DNA of 55,265 bases from Symbiodinium natans. Taxonomy: Eukaryota; Sar; Dinophyceae; Suessiales; Symbiodiniaceae. The stretch covers positions 197,501 through 252,765 of the forward strand of contig CAJNDS010000022.1 in assembly GCA_905221605.1 (NCBI GenBank), in the 5' to 3' direction. The translations under genes and the position numbers were made by a program. The notes under the pieces are model-generated. The model did no database searches. It saw only the letters and a list, made by a program, of their open reading frames with translations, and was not told the DNA's origin. Shown piece by piece: positions 1 through 11,027 of the stretch (the stretch's first letter is position 1; each line of letters starts with the position of its first letter).

Positions 1-2
1 CT

Positions 3-1391
3 GTCACCAGCCTGTGCCACAGGGCCCAGGGCAGTCTAAGAGTTGGCAAAGGAAGGTTGCTGACAACTTCTGGAAATCTGCTGGCCGGAGGTACAGTCAA
101 GCGAGCGCGTTTACAAGACAACGACGTGCTGACGTTGCATGTCGGACAGGTTTGCCTTGCGTCCCGTCGGAAAGAAGGATTTGCCTTTGCTGCGATCCGG
201 GCTGATGGATCTGTGGTGACTTGGGGCCGTGCTGACTCTGGCGGCGACAGCAGTGCCGCACAAGGTCAGCTGATGAACGTGCAGCAGGTGCAAGCTTCGG
301 AACAGGCATTTGCGGCGATCCGGGCTGATGGATCTGTGGTGACCTGGGGCCATGCTGACTCTGGCGGTGACAGCAGTGCTGTACAAGGCCAGCTGAACGA
401 CGTGCAGCGGGTGCAAACTTCTTCATATGCGTTTGCTGCGATCAGGGCTGATGGATCTGTGGTGACCTGGGGCCGTGCTGACTCTGGCGGCGACAGCAAT
501 GCTGTACAAGGTCAGCTGAAGAACGTGCAGCAGGTGCAAGCTTCGGAACAGGCGTTCGCTGCGATTCGGGCTGATGGATCTGTGGTGACCTGGGGCCGTG
601 CTGACTCTGGCGGCGACAGCAGTAATGTACAAGGTCAGCTGAAGAACGTGCAACAGGTGCAAGCTTCTTCACATGCGTTCGCTGCGATCCGGGTTGATGG
701 ATCTGTGGTGACCTGGGGCCATGCTCGCTATGGCGGCGACAGCAGTAGCGTACAAGGTCAGCTGAGCGAAGTGCAGCAGGTGCAAGCTTCTTCACACGCG
801 TTTGCTGCGATCAGGGCTGATGGATCTGTGGTGACCTGGGGCCAAGCTGGCTTTGGCGGTGACAGCAGTGCTGTACAAGGTCAGCTGAAGAACGTGCAGC
901 AGGTGCAAGCTTCTCGACAGGCGTTTGCTGCGATCCGGGCTGATGGATCTGTGGTGACCTGGGGCCACGCTGCCTTTGGCGGTGACAGCAGTGCCGCACA
1001 AGGTCAGCTGAAGAACGTGCAGCAGGTGCAAGCTTCGGAACAGGCGTTTGCTGCGATCCGGGTTGATGGATCTGTGGTGACCTGGGGCCATGCTCGCTAT
1101 GGCGGTGACAGCAGTGCTGTACAAGGTCAGCTGAGTGACGTGCAGCAGGTGCAAGCCTCTTTTGGAGCTTTTGGTGCGATCCGAGCTGATGGAACTGTGG
1201 TGACCTGGGGCCAAGCTCGCTATGGCGGCGACAGCAGTGCTGTACAAGGTCAGCTGAACGATGAGATGAACGACGTGCAGCAGGTGCAAGCTTCTTTTGG
1301 AGCGTTTGCTGCGATCCGGGCTGATGGATCTGTCGTGACCTGGGGCCATGCTGACTCTGGCGGCGACAGCAGTGCTGTACAAGATCAATGA
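3..1391 (+). CDS. Ubiquitin-like domain plus RCC1-like repeat protein (5' partial)
   Basis: The frame is open from base 3, so the gene is cut by the left edge. The first ~49 codons read like the C-terminal half of a ubiquitin-like domain (GKGRLLTTSGNLL, then TVKRARLQDNDVLTLHV). Ten tandem 41-residue units of the form AFAAIRADGSVVTWG...QGQLKNVQQVQAS follow. This resembles the RCC1/HERC-like blades that dinoflagellate genomes carry in large families with the same Ubl-then-repeat order (family knowledge). RCC1 blades usually form beta-propellers acting in protein binding or GTPase regulation; the role here is not known and no HECT domain is present. The stop at 1389-1391 lies inside a 4-nt insertion in the tenth unit, and repeat homology continues past it, so this copy may be truncated. 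The many minus-strand open frames here are repeat shadows. Confidence 0.8.
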   Translation, partial: VTSLCHRAQGSLRVGKGRLLTTSGNLLAGGTVKRARLQDNDVLTLHVGQVCLASRRKEGFAFAAIRADGSVVTWGRADSGGDSSAAQGQLMNVQQVQASEQAFAAIRADGSVVTWGHADSGGDSSAVQGQLNDVQRVQTSSYAFAAIRADGSVVTWGRADSGGDSNAVQGQLKNVQQVQASEQAFAAIRADGSVVTWGRADSGGDSSNVQGQLKNVQQVQASSHAFAAIRVDGSVVTWGHARYGGDSSSVQGQLSEVQQVQASSHAFAAIRADGSVVTWGQAGFGGDSSAVQGQLKNVQQVQASRQAFAAIRADGSVVTWGHAAFGGDSSAAQGQLKNVQQVQASEQAFAAIRVDGSVVTWGHARYGGDSSAVQGQLSDVQQVQASFGAFGAIRADGTVVTWGQARYGGDSSAVQGQLNDEMNDVQQVQASFGAFAAIRADGSVVTWGHADSGGDSSAVQDQ

Positions 1392-1446
1392 GCTGAACGA
1401 CGTGCAGCAGGCGTAAGCTTCTGAACGGGCGTTTGCTGTGATCCGC
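183..1446 (+). repeat. Tandem 123-bp coding repeat, ten units plus a decayed eleventh
   Basis: Units begin near 183, 306, 429, 552, 675, 798, 921, 1044, 1167 and 1302. The period is 123 bp, except that unit nine carries an extra 12 bp (residues NDEM). Units are highly similar at DNA level, which suggests recent expansion or gene conversion. After the stop the array continues as a degraded unit to about 1446. Confidence 0.9.
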
Positions 1447-3024
1447 TGTTGAATTAAGGCGCCCGCAGTGCGCGGATGCGCACAGTTTACCGCTCGAAAG
1501 GTTTCCGACTGGCACAACGCCGAAAGCCTGCCGGCCAGCCCAGTGGTTCAAAGTTCCCTTGTAAAGTAACCAACCCAAAAGGGTGCCCTCATTTTCGTCT
1601 GGTTCCTGAGCTTCCATGCCTTACTGAACCCCAAAACTACACCCTAGACCCTGCTAATACCTTGCTGAGCCCCAAAACTCCCATATCCGCCAAGTTTTTT
1701 CCAGAGCCAGCTTCTGGAAGAGCCGAAAGCCCTACTGCAACCTGTATCTCTGGAGCAACACGCCCGGCTCAGGGAATGAGGGTTTAGGGTTCAGTTTGAG
1801 GGGCTATGCGGGGCTGTTGGCTCGAGCCATACATTAGGTTTCCTGCTCTGATAACTTTGGGCTGCAAAGGTCTTAGGAGTTGCGCAGGTCCAAGGTCTAG
1901 GGAGAGACGCGGGAACAAAAGCTTTGCAAATTTGGCGGCGTTTATTTTTTCAATAGCCACTTCACTGAGGGCAGCTTCTTAGGTTGCCCCGTAGTGCAAA
2001 CGGTTTCAAACTAAATTCATTCAATGGGGTAGGCGGCTGTTGTTCTGGCCACGGGGCAGTCCACGTGTAGCGGTGCAAGGTGCAGTGATTGCTTGAAGTA
2101 GTTTTTGGAATCGGACCATCGGCCCGCGAATGAACCTGATTACTCCATTCCTAAATCAAGTGTTCAGCCTCGTACAAAAATCCAAAGCCCGCAAACCCGA
2201 ACCGCCAAAACTTGAGAGCACGTGATTGCAGCAAAGACTTGGATTTAGACACCGGCTTGTGTTGTCGGTAGATTCGATGCTGATTGTACGACGCATATGT
2301 AGCATGTGTGCCGCAGGTGCCGCCCATGCGCTGCGAATGCTGGCGGGATGTGTTCACGGCATCATGTCACACGTCATTGAGCAGTGGGCGTCGTATGTCA
2401 AATGGTATTTTGGGGTTTAGGTTCGGGCACAGTGTTGCTCAGTGATGGGCACATCCGTAACATCCTGGGGCTTCTTTGTTGCGCTGGTCGAATCGTTGCC
2501 GAAGTCTGGCTGCCATGTGCTGGGTTCGCGTGCTTGCGCTTCAGTTCCTGCCAGCCTGTGCTTATCCACAGTTCTGGGTCTTTCAAACGCCAAAGTATAT
2601 GAGAAGTCTCCGGGCTGGCGGCCCCTTTGGAGCAATGAATATTGAGCCTTGAACGCACATGGCCCGACTATGGTTTCTTTTCTTGCACGTTTGCGTACGT
2701 TTTGATCAACACACCAAACGGACAGAGCAACCAACACAACCCAGCGGACACAGGAGTTGCAGTAATTATAATCAGTTTGAATTAATTTGGGAAGCATTTT
2801 GGTACATACTTGGCGCTACATCTTAGGACCGCTTCCAGCCAAAGTCGCTGGGAAACAATTGCAGACTTTCAGCGGACATCCCACCTACCGGACATCGGGC
2901 CTAAGATTTGCGACGGTTTTGGTGATTTGTCGTTCACACTTCCTAAGAATCTACCAGTGTGGCAATTGTGCTTCTTGTTAAACTTCGTTCCCGAGGCTAG
3001 AACTGTTTTGCAAATGCTCTAGGA
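1447..3024. other. No gene recognised
   Basis: Short frames on both strands show no recognisable domain. I see no repeats or RNA genes. Confidence 0.5.
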
Positions 3025-3028
3025 TGCC

Positions 3029-4078
3029 ATGTGCTGGAGCAAGTCAGGATTCGACACCAATGCGCCTTACGCGATTTCAGTGGAGACCCTCGAGTCCAAA
3101 GGAGTCGGCCATGTGGTGATTGCAAGTGCGGGCGCGTTCCAGCAAGATCCATGGAGGCCTTCCGCCGCCAGCACCAAGTACTCAGAAAGACATGTATTGA
3201 AAAGCTGGCAGTGGATGAGTCCGAATGAGTCGAACAGCAGCTCCTTTTTTGCCGTGTGTGCCACGGGATATGGTGGCCGTGCCTACGTGGCGGACGCCCT
3301 GACGGTGTTTAAGAGTGGTTTGTCGCAGCAGGTATGTAACCCCAACAATGCGACGGCTGTGACAGCAGATTGTCATTGTTTCGGTTCAGGCACTGGCCCA
3401 TCTGAGCCGACCGCTGTCGACATTTGCACCTCCGGGACATGTTGCTGGGAAGACTTTCGCTGTCGAGAGTGCTCGAGACTTGTCCCGGGCAGTTGGTTGC
3501 CAACGCTTACCGTGCTGCACTGCCTCTTGACGTCCTTGGGGACGGCTCTTCAACTGCTAGTGCAAGTTGCTGAGTCGGCTCACCAGCGGAGGCGCTTGAT
3601 TCTGGCGAGCGGTTTCGCGCAGTGCTTGGGTTCATGTTTTATCCTGGGACCACTTGCAGGAGGCAGCACTGGACTTGCAGTTGCATGGCATGTGATTTTG
3701 GGTTCTTTGGCACTGGGTTGTTGCATATTCCTTATGATGTGGAGCTGGCTTCGCGACGATACGCAAAGTGCTTTCGTGGCTCTGCAGTCGGGTGCAAGTT
3801 TGACACTGGGTTGGATTGCTGCAGGCATCGGGTGTGTTACTGACCGGATCACAAGGCCTTGGAGTGTGGGCTTGGTGCTGGGAATCTTTGGACTCAGCCT
3901 GCTGTATGTTGCAGCGGCTTGGAATCGCAAGCGCGCCCAGCCTGGGGTTGAACATGGGCAGCGAATTGAAATCCCGCGATCAGACTCACAGAGTTCTCGG
4001 CTGTCTCGTCTGCCTTCAGAAGAACGGGTCGGCAGCATCCATTCGTCCGCCATGCCTCTACACCCCCAAGGCAAGTAA
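3029..4078 (+). CDS. Multi-pass membrane protein exon, family not recognised
   Basis: A 349-codon open frame. The first ~150 residues are hydrophilic with a Cys cluster near 115-149 (CHCF, CCWEDFRCREC), suggesting an extracellular or lumenal domain. Five hydrophobic segments follow, near residues 156-177, 189-211, 215-240, 249-270 and 278-297, then a basic, Ser-rich tail that is probably cytosolic. The frame may be an internal or terminal exon. It is preceded by a pyrimidine-rich run ending in CTCTAG just before GATGCC and the ATG, a plausible acceptor. Its stop overlaps GCAAGTAAG, a plausible GC donor. Upstream and downstream exons were not identified. The even hydrophobic spacing and length make a chance frame unlikely, but no function can be assigned. 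Confidence 0.6.
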   Translation: MCWSKSGFDTNAPYAISVETLESKGVGHVVIASAGAFQQDPWRPSAASTKYSERHVLKSWQWMSPNESNSSSFFAVCATGYGGRAYVADALTVFKSGLSQQVCNPNNATAVTADCHCFGSGTGPSEPTAVDICTSGTCCWEDFRCRECSRLVPGSWLPTLTVLHCLLTSLGTALQLLVQVAESAHQRRRLILASGFAQCLGSCFILGPLAGGSTGLAVAWHVILGSLALGCCIFLMMWSWLRDDTQSAFVALQSGASLTLGWIAAGIGCVTDRITRPWSVGLVLGIFGLSLLYVAAAWNRKRAQPGVEHGQRIEIPRSDSQSSRLSRLPSEERVGSIHSSAMPLHPQGK

Positions 4079-4888
4079 GTCTGCAGCGTCGTAATTGTTT
4101 CAGGCCGATTGGTTGCCGCTGTGCATGCTGACCCAGTGGACACAACTTGACACAACAAGCAGGAAAAAGGGCATGCCATGGCATGCCCCAGCTCTTTCAA
4201 ATGTTCTGGATAATTCTGGATAGAATAGGATGCAAACGTGAAGCATGAGATTCAAACTAGAATTTGACACACAGAAGGCAGCGGCACATGACCACGTGTA
4301 TTTGAACTGAACGGCTTCCCCAGTTGCATGTAGGTTGTAGTTATTCGTCTTCTCGTATTAACGGGGGCTTATGATTTCAGCTACATGCCTGCCAGCGGGA
4401 AGCCGAGTTCGAGTGAGGCGGGGAGAAGAGCATGGCAACGGCAAAAAGGTGTTGTGTGGGGAGCCCCAAAACCCTGTACTGTCGCTTTCTCGCAGGCTCC
4501 GCGATGTGCAGCCCTTGTTCACGTGTTGGTCGGGGCTTGGAGTGCGATCAGTCTTTCCGCGGTGGCGCGGGCTGCTGCACCCGAGTTCCTGCACGCCAGC
4601 TGCACGTGGAGGTTGTGAGGTTGTGATCTTCGGCTGTGGAGCTGCGCAGGTTTACTGCATGACAGGCCCGCATTCTTCGCAGTGCCTAAATCTCAGCTGT
4701 GATGGTTGCCAAGGTCGGGAATGGATGACGAGGTGCTTCGCGCAAGCCAGTTTCGGCCATCGTTTCTGCGCCGGTTCAATGTTTTCTCGCAGGTGATGGT
4801 GAAGCGTATCAGAGAAATCCAGGTGAGATTCGCCGGGAAAGTATCCAAGCTGCTGTGTTATCAAATCAGATTGCTTGACGTGGCACCC
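4079..4888. other. No gene recognised
   Basis: A 141-codon plus-strand frame at 4371-4796 is Cys/Arg-rich and matches nothing I know. It could hold a further exon of the membrane protein gene, but there is no positive evidence. Confidence 0.4.
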
Positions 4889-6950
4889 TTAGCCTGATTC
4901 TGCATGTGCTGCGAGGATCAGGCCTTGCCGTCGGTAGTGTGGACAGCCAGCTGGCCTGCAGACGCCGCGGTGAGCCCGGCCCTTAGCCAGCAGGCGCTTG
5001 CCACACAATGGTTGCAGGTATTCACATGCTTCACGCAAGCTCACAGAGGCTGCGTGATAGGCTGCGATGTGTAGATAGGGGAACCAGGCACCGCCATCCA
5101 AAATTGAGATGCAAGAGCATAAGTACAGCATGTGCGATTGTTCGTGGCCATCGCACGGACCTCTAGCCGTGTTGCTCACCCGTTGGCTTCTAGGAGATTC
5201 CAGGACTTGCGCGCGAATGCGCCATGCCTGAAAATCTCCTGGGGCTTGCCTTTGCTGAATGGAAGCTGTTGAGGAGGCCTGATGCTTTCTTTTAGCCATA
5301 CGCAACTTTGAAAGTACATGCCTTCTCTTTCGGTGGGCAGGCCCGTGTCTTTGCGCAAGCCAAAATCCATGACCGTATCGGCAGCCTTCGTACAAGAGCT
5401 CGAAGGTTGGGATGGCTTTTCCAAGACTTGGAAGTTTCGACCAGTTAGCTTTTGTTTGTAAAAAGGGTGCCCGACTCGAACAGGTTGAAGCAACTGGACA
5501 AGGATGAGTGCCTTCCAGACACTGCCAAAGAAAGCAAGAAGGTGGGGGCCATATGTGGGCATGTCAGCTTCCCATAGTTCATCTGCTATGACTAGTTTGC
5601 AGCGTGCAGGAGCAGGATGGCGACGCGAGTCATCGACAAGCTGACTCTGCAGGGCTTCAGAGCAGAGAGCGTGACGTTGACTGAAATGGTTGGTTCCAGT
5701 TTGGGGGCTTCTCTACGATTTGCCTGCGGGAGAAGTTTTCAGTTGGGCCTCAGACGGCATCAAACTGCGTTTTTTTCTCTCACTGACTGTGCGGAGTCGA
5801 AGCCGGGCTGTGATTCGTTTTTCTTCGGATGGAATCTTCGACCTTGCAGGAAGTCCGGATGGTCTGCGCCAGGCTCCTCGGCGGCGGAGGCCGTCAGGGA
5901 GACCCGCTGCTTGGCTTGACAGTTTGAGGTGTCTCCTGCGCTGTGCAAGTGGGTGCAGGAAGCAAAAACCGTGCAAGTGTAAGCCGGTCGAGGTGTTGGC
6001 GTTCTCCTTCAAGACACCTTCGGCACCAAAGCCGGCTTTGGAACGTGATGGCTCTGTCAGCAGCACTTTCCACTTGAGTCTGCCGCCGCCAAGTTCGCCC
6101 AAGCCGCAGCTGAGTTTCAGGCAGTCCTGAACAGTTCGTAGTGCCGCAGGGGTAAAGAGATGTCTCTCCGTCCTTTGCTCGAAGTATAAAGAAGTGATGC
6201 CTCCAGGAGAAAGCTCTAGCTGCAAACCCTGGGGAGGCTTGAATGCCGCGCTGCCTGGAGTCCTTCACCGTCGAGTCCTAACAGTTGGTGGCTGGCAAAT
6301 TCTGGCAGCATGCCGCGCGCCAAGTAGCTGGAAAAAAACGTATCGCCCAGGCTGTCAGCCCGCCGGCCATCCAAGTCCTGCTCGGCCGGCTGCTCTCCCA
6401 GATTCCACGCAACGTGATCGTGAGAGGTTTGGCATCGTACGAGTTGACAGCCCAGGCTCTTGGTGCCAGCCTGGGCAAGCGTGCCGTGGGGGCACTTGGG
6501 GCGAGACGGGCTTTGCAGGTCTGCTGGGCAGTGGATCGCGAGAGCTTCTCGGACTGCAGCACCAGAACCGAAACGTGCCACAACAACACAGCATCGATTG
6601 CTTCGAGTGTTGGCAGAAGCATATGTTGCAGAGTGTTGCGGAAGCTGGACTGGACGGCTCAGAGGTTCAGCGGTTTCGAGACGAAGCCGGAATTGAGACC
6701 GGCCTCTCGGCAGCCGAAACCAGCGAGTGTTTCAATCAACATGCGAAACTTATCCCTCAGAATGTGCCTCAAGGTGGGAAGCGCAAGTGTAGTTGGGAAC
6801 CTTTCCTGGCCCAAGTTGACAACACGGTTCCACCTGCTGCAAGGATTGTGGAGGCATGTGCCTGGATGCCGACGAACAGCTTCCAGAATGCGTGCACACC
6901 GAGGAAGGTTGGCGAATAAAGAAACGCCACAGAACCTGGCTGCTGAACGG
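4889..6950 (-). CDS. Possible minus-strand multi-exon gene, unrecognised
   Basis: Successive minus-strand frames look protein-like while the plus strand is nearly closed at 4900-5600. From upstream to downstream they cover about 6950-6660, 6620-6220, 6225-5960, 5562-5176 and 5090-4889. The 5562-5176 frame includes LPFSKGKPQEIFRHGAFAR and ends at a GTGAGC donor-like site. The last frame includes FPYLHIAAYHAASVSLREAC and ends at a TAA whose complement is 4889-4891. No domain was recognised. The joins were not resolved, and no AG acceptor fits cleanly before the last block. Overlapping plus-strand frames of 241 and 224 codons at 6194-6959 compete with this reading, so strand and extent are uncertain. 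Confidence 0.33.
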
Positions 6951-7109
6951 CTTTGGTGACATGCTGTTTCCAATGAGACTGAGTGGGTCCTGAAACTTGA
7001 GAGGTGCGCAGCTGGATGAACTGCACGAAGCCTTCTGGCAGGTTGAGCCGAAGCAGGAAAACAGGACACTTGACTTCACCAGCTCTTGCCATTTGGACAA
7101 TGCTCACAC

Positions 7110-10100
7110 TGTGGCTTTCCTCGTGAAGGCCAACATGGGAGGGCTAGGAGGGCACCTGAGGATTTCCACGGGTAGTGGGCTGCACCAGGCAAGAAGCTCG
7201 AGACCTGGTTTTAGGGGTGAGAATACTTCTTCGCCAAGGCATTCCGCGCCCGCTGCAGCGGGTAGCTCATGCGTTGCCTGGCAGGCACTCCGTTGGCTCG
7301 GTCATTGTCATACCTTCGAGCGGCTGCAGCAGTTGATCTACGAGGTTGGATATGGACGTCGGGGAAATGTTATCAATCTCTAGAGCTGGACGGCGGTGCT
7401 TGTGCAGTATAGCCTCTTATTTTTGCAGGTGTGCATATGCAGCGCATTTGGGTTGAATCGGGACTTGTGTTGCTGGAGTTGCCAGGTGGATCCTGGAGGC
7501 ACCCAACTGCTGGACTTCACAGCGCTCCCCAGCACTGATCGAGTGAGTTGCGGGAAGCACGGAAGACCTCACTTAGCACGATGTTGCAGCATGGGGTCCG
7601 AGTCCCATCTGCAGCCATGAGCTGGTTGGTGGCCATGGGCAGATAGGGGCAGATAAGAAAACATTGCCGCAAGAAGAGAACACTTGGAACATGGAGGCGT
7701 TGTAGACACTTGAGTTTCTTCTGGCAGGGGAGGTTCGAAGTGGTGAGGCAGCCGTGTTGAATCCTAGGTTTGTGAGGCTTGTGCTGAACTGCCGTGACTT
7801 TGAACGGCGAGCAGCTGTGGCTGCCTTCCATGCTGCGGATGCCAGGACCTCGCAGAGACCGTCAAACGCCCTTTCAGACATCACCTATGCACACATGCCA
7901 TACTTGTAGCTGCCATTTCGTAAAACATGAAACTTAAGCCACTGTGCGATGTAGCGAATGCGCGATGCTGTCTCTCCATCAAGTTGCAACTGCAGGAAGA
8001 CAGGGCTGCTGGACGACCAGGCAGCACGTGGTGCTCTTCAGCAGCTGGGCTTGGATGGCAAGCTGCCGCAGTCGAGGGCTTCTTGCCTGCTGTGTTAGAC
8101 ACTGCGTGGTGTGCCTCGCTGGGAGGGAGGACAGTCTTGTGCCTTTGCTCAGCTCAAAGGAAACTGGCATGGACCTGAACGACTTCTTGTGCCTTGAGTG
8201 ATCTTTTGGCTGCGCATGTGTCCGCATCAGGCATAGTCATCTCTGGTGAAGTTTATGCGCAAGCTGCAAAAGTTTGCAGGCTGCATGCGGCCAAACCCAG
8301 GCTGTTGGTGGCTCGCCTTCAGAAAGAGAGGCTGCCCTTCTTGCGCGCCAACTACCTCTTCTCACCGGTGGAGCTTGGAACCTTGAGGTCGGTTCTGCCA
8401 AGGTTTTGCTACACAACCACATGCCGTGACATTGAACACATATGTAATTCATGCTCCGCACATCCCCACAAAAGCTGCAGTGTTGGGAATTGTCCATGCT
8501 GGTTCAAGTAGTTTTTGGTCTGATGTAGAGCGCAGGGATAGTCAGGGTTCGTCAGGGTTTAGGGCGGCACGGAGGAAGCAGATGAGGCACAACGCTCCGT
8601 TTGGTGCTTGAAGCTTTGGTGGCCTTTCCCTCTTTGCTCCACACAGAACAACATACTTCAACGGGTTACATGAAGAGCTCAAGCTTTAGGAGGTTGCAGC
8701 TGAAGTTCCGTGCTCCGGGCAAACAGCGCTGCAGTCCCTCCCCCCCAAAAAAAAAGCAAAAATAGAGCGCTCCCGCAATCGAAATTGTTAGCTTCGAGAT
8801 TCAAAGCCCACATGATCTATGACTCAAAGTTGCACGAGTGCCTGGCCGAGTGGGGCCCGCTAACAGTGAAGGGTTTGTGCAGCCCGTTGCAAGTCTGTCA
8901 GCGGGCCTTGTAAGCGGGGCTCGCCAGCTGTGAAACATTTACCAGGGAAACCTTTACCAGGTGACCCGTATAAGCTTCAAGCCTGCCCTGTCTGGAGGCC
9001 ACATTACAGTACAGTTGTTCTGATGTCTGCCTGTGGTCCTGGGCACTGTATTGTATGCCGTACTTTCCTAAGCACGTCGCGTCGCGTGCTGCGGGCGTAC
9101 GTGGCCACTTTGTCCTAACAGCCCTTCGTGTCGGGTGGACAGTATAGGTCTGAAAATCTGAGACACGCAGTGAAGCCTAGCAACGTGCAAACTCCATAGC
9201 GTTGATGCTGCCTACAGGCAGTAGGCGCAGCTGGCTACTGCATGCGACATCAATCAAGGTGCTGCCTGCTGAGTGCAAGCAATAGCCTGAGCCTCTCTGA
9301 TTTTCTTGTTGCACTCAACATTCCAGTGCAGACCCCGGCCTTCTGATTTTGGCAACATTTCGGTACAGTTGCTCGCGTGAGTCTCCTTGGCTTCCTGTAC
9401 CGTTGCCCGCCTGAGCCTCCCTGGCCTGTTCAGGTCACATTCCGGTACAGTTGCGCGGCTTCGGTTCTGAATGTTGTGCTGGTTCTGCCTGCTGTCTTGA
9501 GCCGTCGCGTCACCTGACGCCTGCTGCTTTGTCCTTGAAATCTCACAACCCCATTTGTTGGGTGGGGAATATTGTCGGACATAGTCATGTGCGATATGGC
9601 GTGGCGTAACTCCATGTTACGAACGTCTCAATGGTACGCTTTTAATGAAACATTGAACATGAATCCAAAACACTACATCATGTACCAGAACTATACAAAC
9701 ACATTGCAGGAATGGTTGCTGTATTTTACTTGAACTGCATGTGGAAGATGTGTTTGACAGGCTGGAGTTCAACCGGGTTGCTGCCGATGGCTCAGGCAAA
9801 GTCAACAGGCCTGCCTGCTTTGTAGTATTCTGTTTAACCGCAGCGTCCAGCAATGCCCTGTTGAGAATTGAATGCCCGTGTTAAGGCAGGAGCTGGAGAA
9901 CCTGGTCGAGCAGATCTTCCCAGCGCACGCGCGCTCGCCGCAGTTTCGTTCGATTCTGGCCCCTGGCTTACAGAAGTGATCCAGCACCACACATGCCAAG
10001 CTACAGTTCGGAGCCGTGTAGGCCAGGTATGGCGAGGTCCTTCTTTGCAGCGAAGACGACATGCTGGGCATGCAAGTTTGAGAGTTGTAAGTTTGTAAGC

Positions 10101-10265
10101 TGTAAAGTTGGCTTTCTTTTCTTGAAGGCATCGGGTTCCGAGCTACTCCTGCATTGCGTCTGTTCCAATTCCGGCTCAAGCTCCCCTTTAGGGCCTCTTC
10201 GGTAACCCAACCATGTCCATATTTGTAGCGTGACAGCGCGGCTTCTGTCAGCTACATAAAATTCC
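7110..10265. other. No gene recognised
   Basis: Only short frames without family resemblance. The region contains a C7A9-like homopolymer pair near 8739-8758 and short imperfect repeats near 9360-9455. Confidence 0.5.
9363..9454. repeat. Short imperfect direct repeats
   Basis: Two ~29-bp copies start at 9363 and 9397 (GTACAGTTGCTCGCGTGAG and GTACCGTTGCCCGCCTGAG cores), and part of a third, CGGTACAGTTGCGCGG, is near 9443. They are not explained by coding sequence. Confidence 0.5.
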
Positions 10266-11027
10266 ATGAATTCGGCCCAGCGGTTCCACTTGAAGCTGTG
10301 GCTGTGTTTGGCGTGTTTCACTGCAGGACGCCCCCTGGACAGATGCACAACTTCTGCCGACTTGACTATGCCAGAAATCCTACAGGGCTTCCAAGCAGAT
10401 GAAGTCTTCACTGGTACAGAACTTCGCTTATTGCAGGTGGGGCTTACTCTACAGCGGGCGGAGCTGCAGACTCAGTTGAAGCCAAAGGTGGCGAACAAAA
10501 CTTCCCAGACCCCATTCCAGCAGAGGTATGTGCAGGTGCCAACTGAAGATCTCGCTTGGGCCCGTCAGCAATCGACACAGACCAACCCGCTGCTTTCTGT
10601 TGATGAGCTCACGAGTTCCTTGGGTGGCATGGGCACAGGCTGGCATGGCTTTGGCAGGATTCCAGAGCACAGAGCAGAGTGGATTGCATTCACCGACTAC
10701 GACCCGACGCGCGGTTTCGTGATGGGTGATATTCAGATTGGACCAGCCCAAGATGAATCTGATGTAACGCACTACAACGTTTTCTGGGCTTCCAATGGCA
10801 CTGTCATGGACTTCATTGTCGCTTTACCTCTCGGTAGCTATGTGCACCACCTGCATGCTCAGGCAGATGACAAGAAAGGTGTTCCGATCCCCAAGTCGGC
10901 AAACGAAATGTTTGTTTTCACTTCAAACTCGGCCGGAATGATGGACAAGGGAGCATCCGTGTCAGTCTTCGACCACTGGCAACCGCCCGTGCCAAGATTG
11001 CTGAAAGGTTTACTGAAAGGACTGTGA
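10266..11027 (+). CDS. Secreted protein with a fibronectin-like module
   Basis: A complete 253-codon frame from an ATG at 10266 to a TGA at 11025-11027. The N-terminus is a likely signal peptide: basic HLK, a hydrophobic LWLCLACFTA core and a small-residue exit near residue 20-22. A linker to about residue 135 precedes a ~90-residue module (about 138-228) with WIAFTDYDPTRGFVMGDIQI, GPAQDESDVTHYNVFW and MFVFTSNSAG. I recall this 'SFTD...DESD.THY..YW...LVFTKN' pattern as a module, often repeated, in predicted secreted or surface dinoflagellate proteins; it resembles a fibronectin type III sandwich. Only one module is present. The gene is intronless as far as seen. Function is unknown; a cell-surface or matrix role is inference. 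Confidence 0.68.
   Translation: MNSAQRFHLKLWLCLACFTAGRPLDRCTTSADLTMPEILQGFQADEVFTGTELRLLQVGLTLQRAELQTQLKPKVANKTSQTPFQQRYVQVPTEDLAWARQQSTQTNPLLSVDELTSSLGGMGTGWHGFGRIPEHRAEWIAFTDYDPTRGFVMGDIQIGPAQDESDVTHYNVFWASNGTVMDFIVALPLGSYVHHLHAQADDKKGVPIPKSANEMFVFTSNSAGMMDKGASVSVFDHWQPPVPRLLKGLLKGL

Noticed and set aside
97-1617. Long minus-strand frames opposite the RCC1-like array
   Set aside because: They mirror the 123-bp repeat; the plus frame alone gives Ubl and VVTWG motifs.
6194-6959. Overlapping plus-strand frames of 241 and 224 codons
   Set aside because: No domain in either and they overlap each other; the minus strand is equally open, so no call was made for plus.
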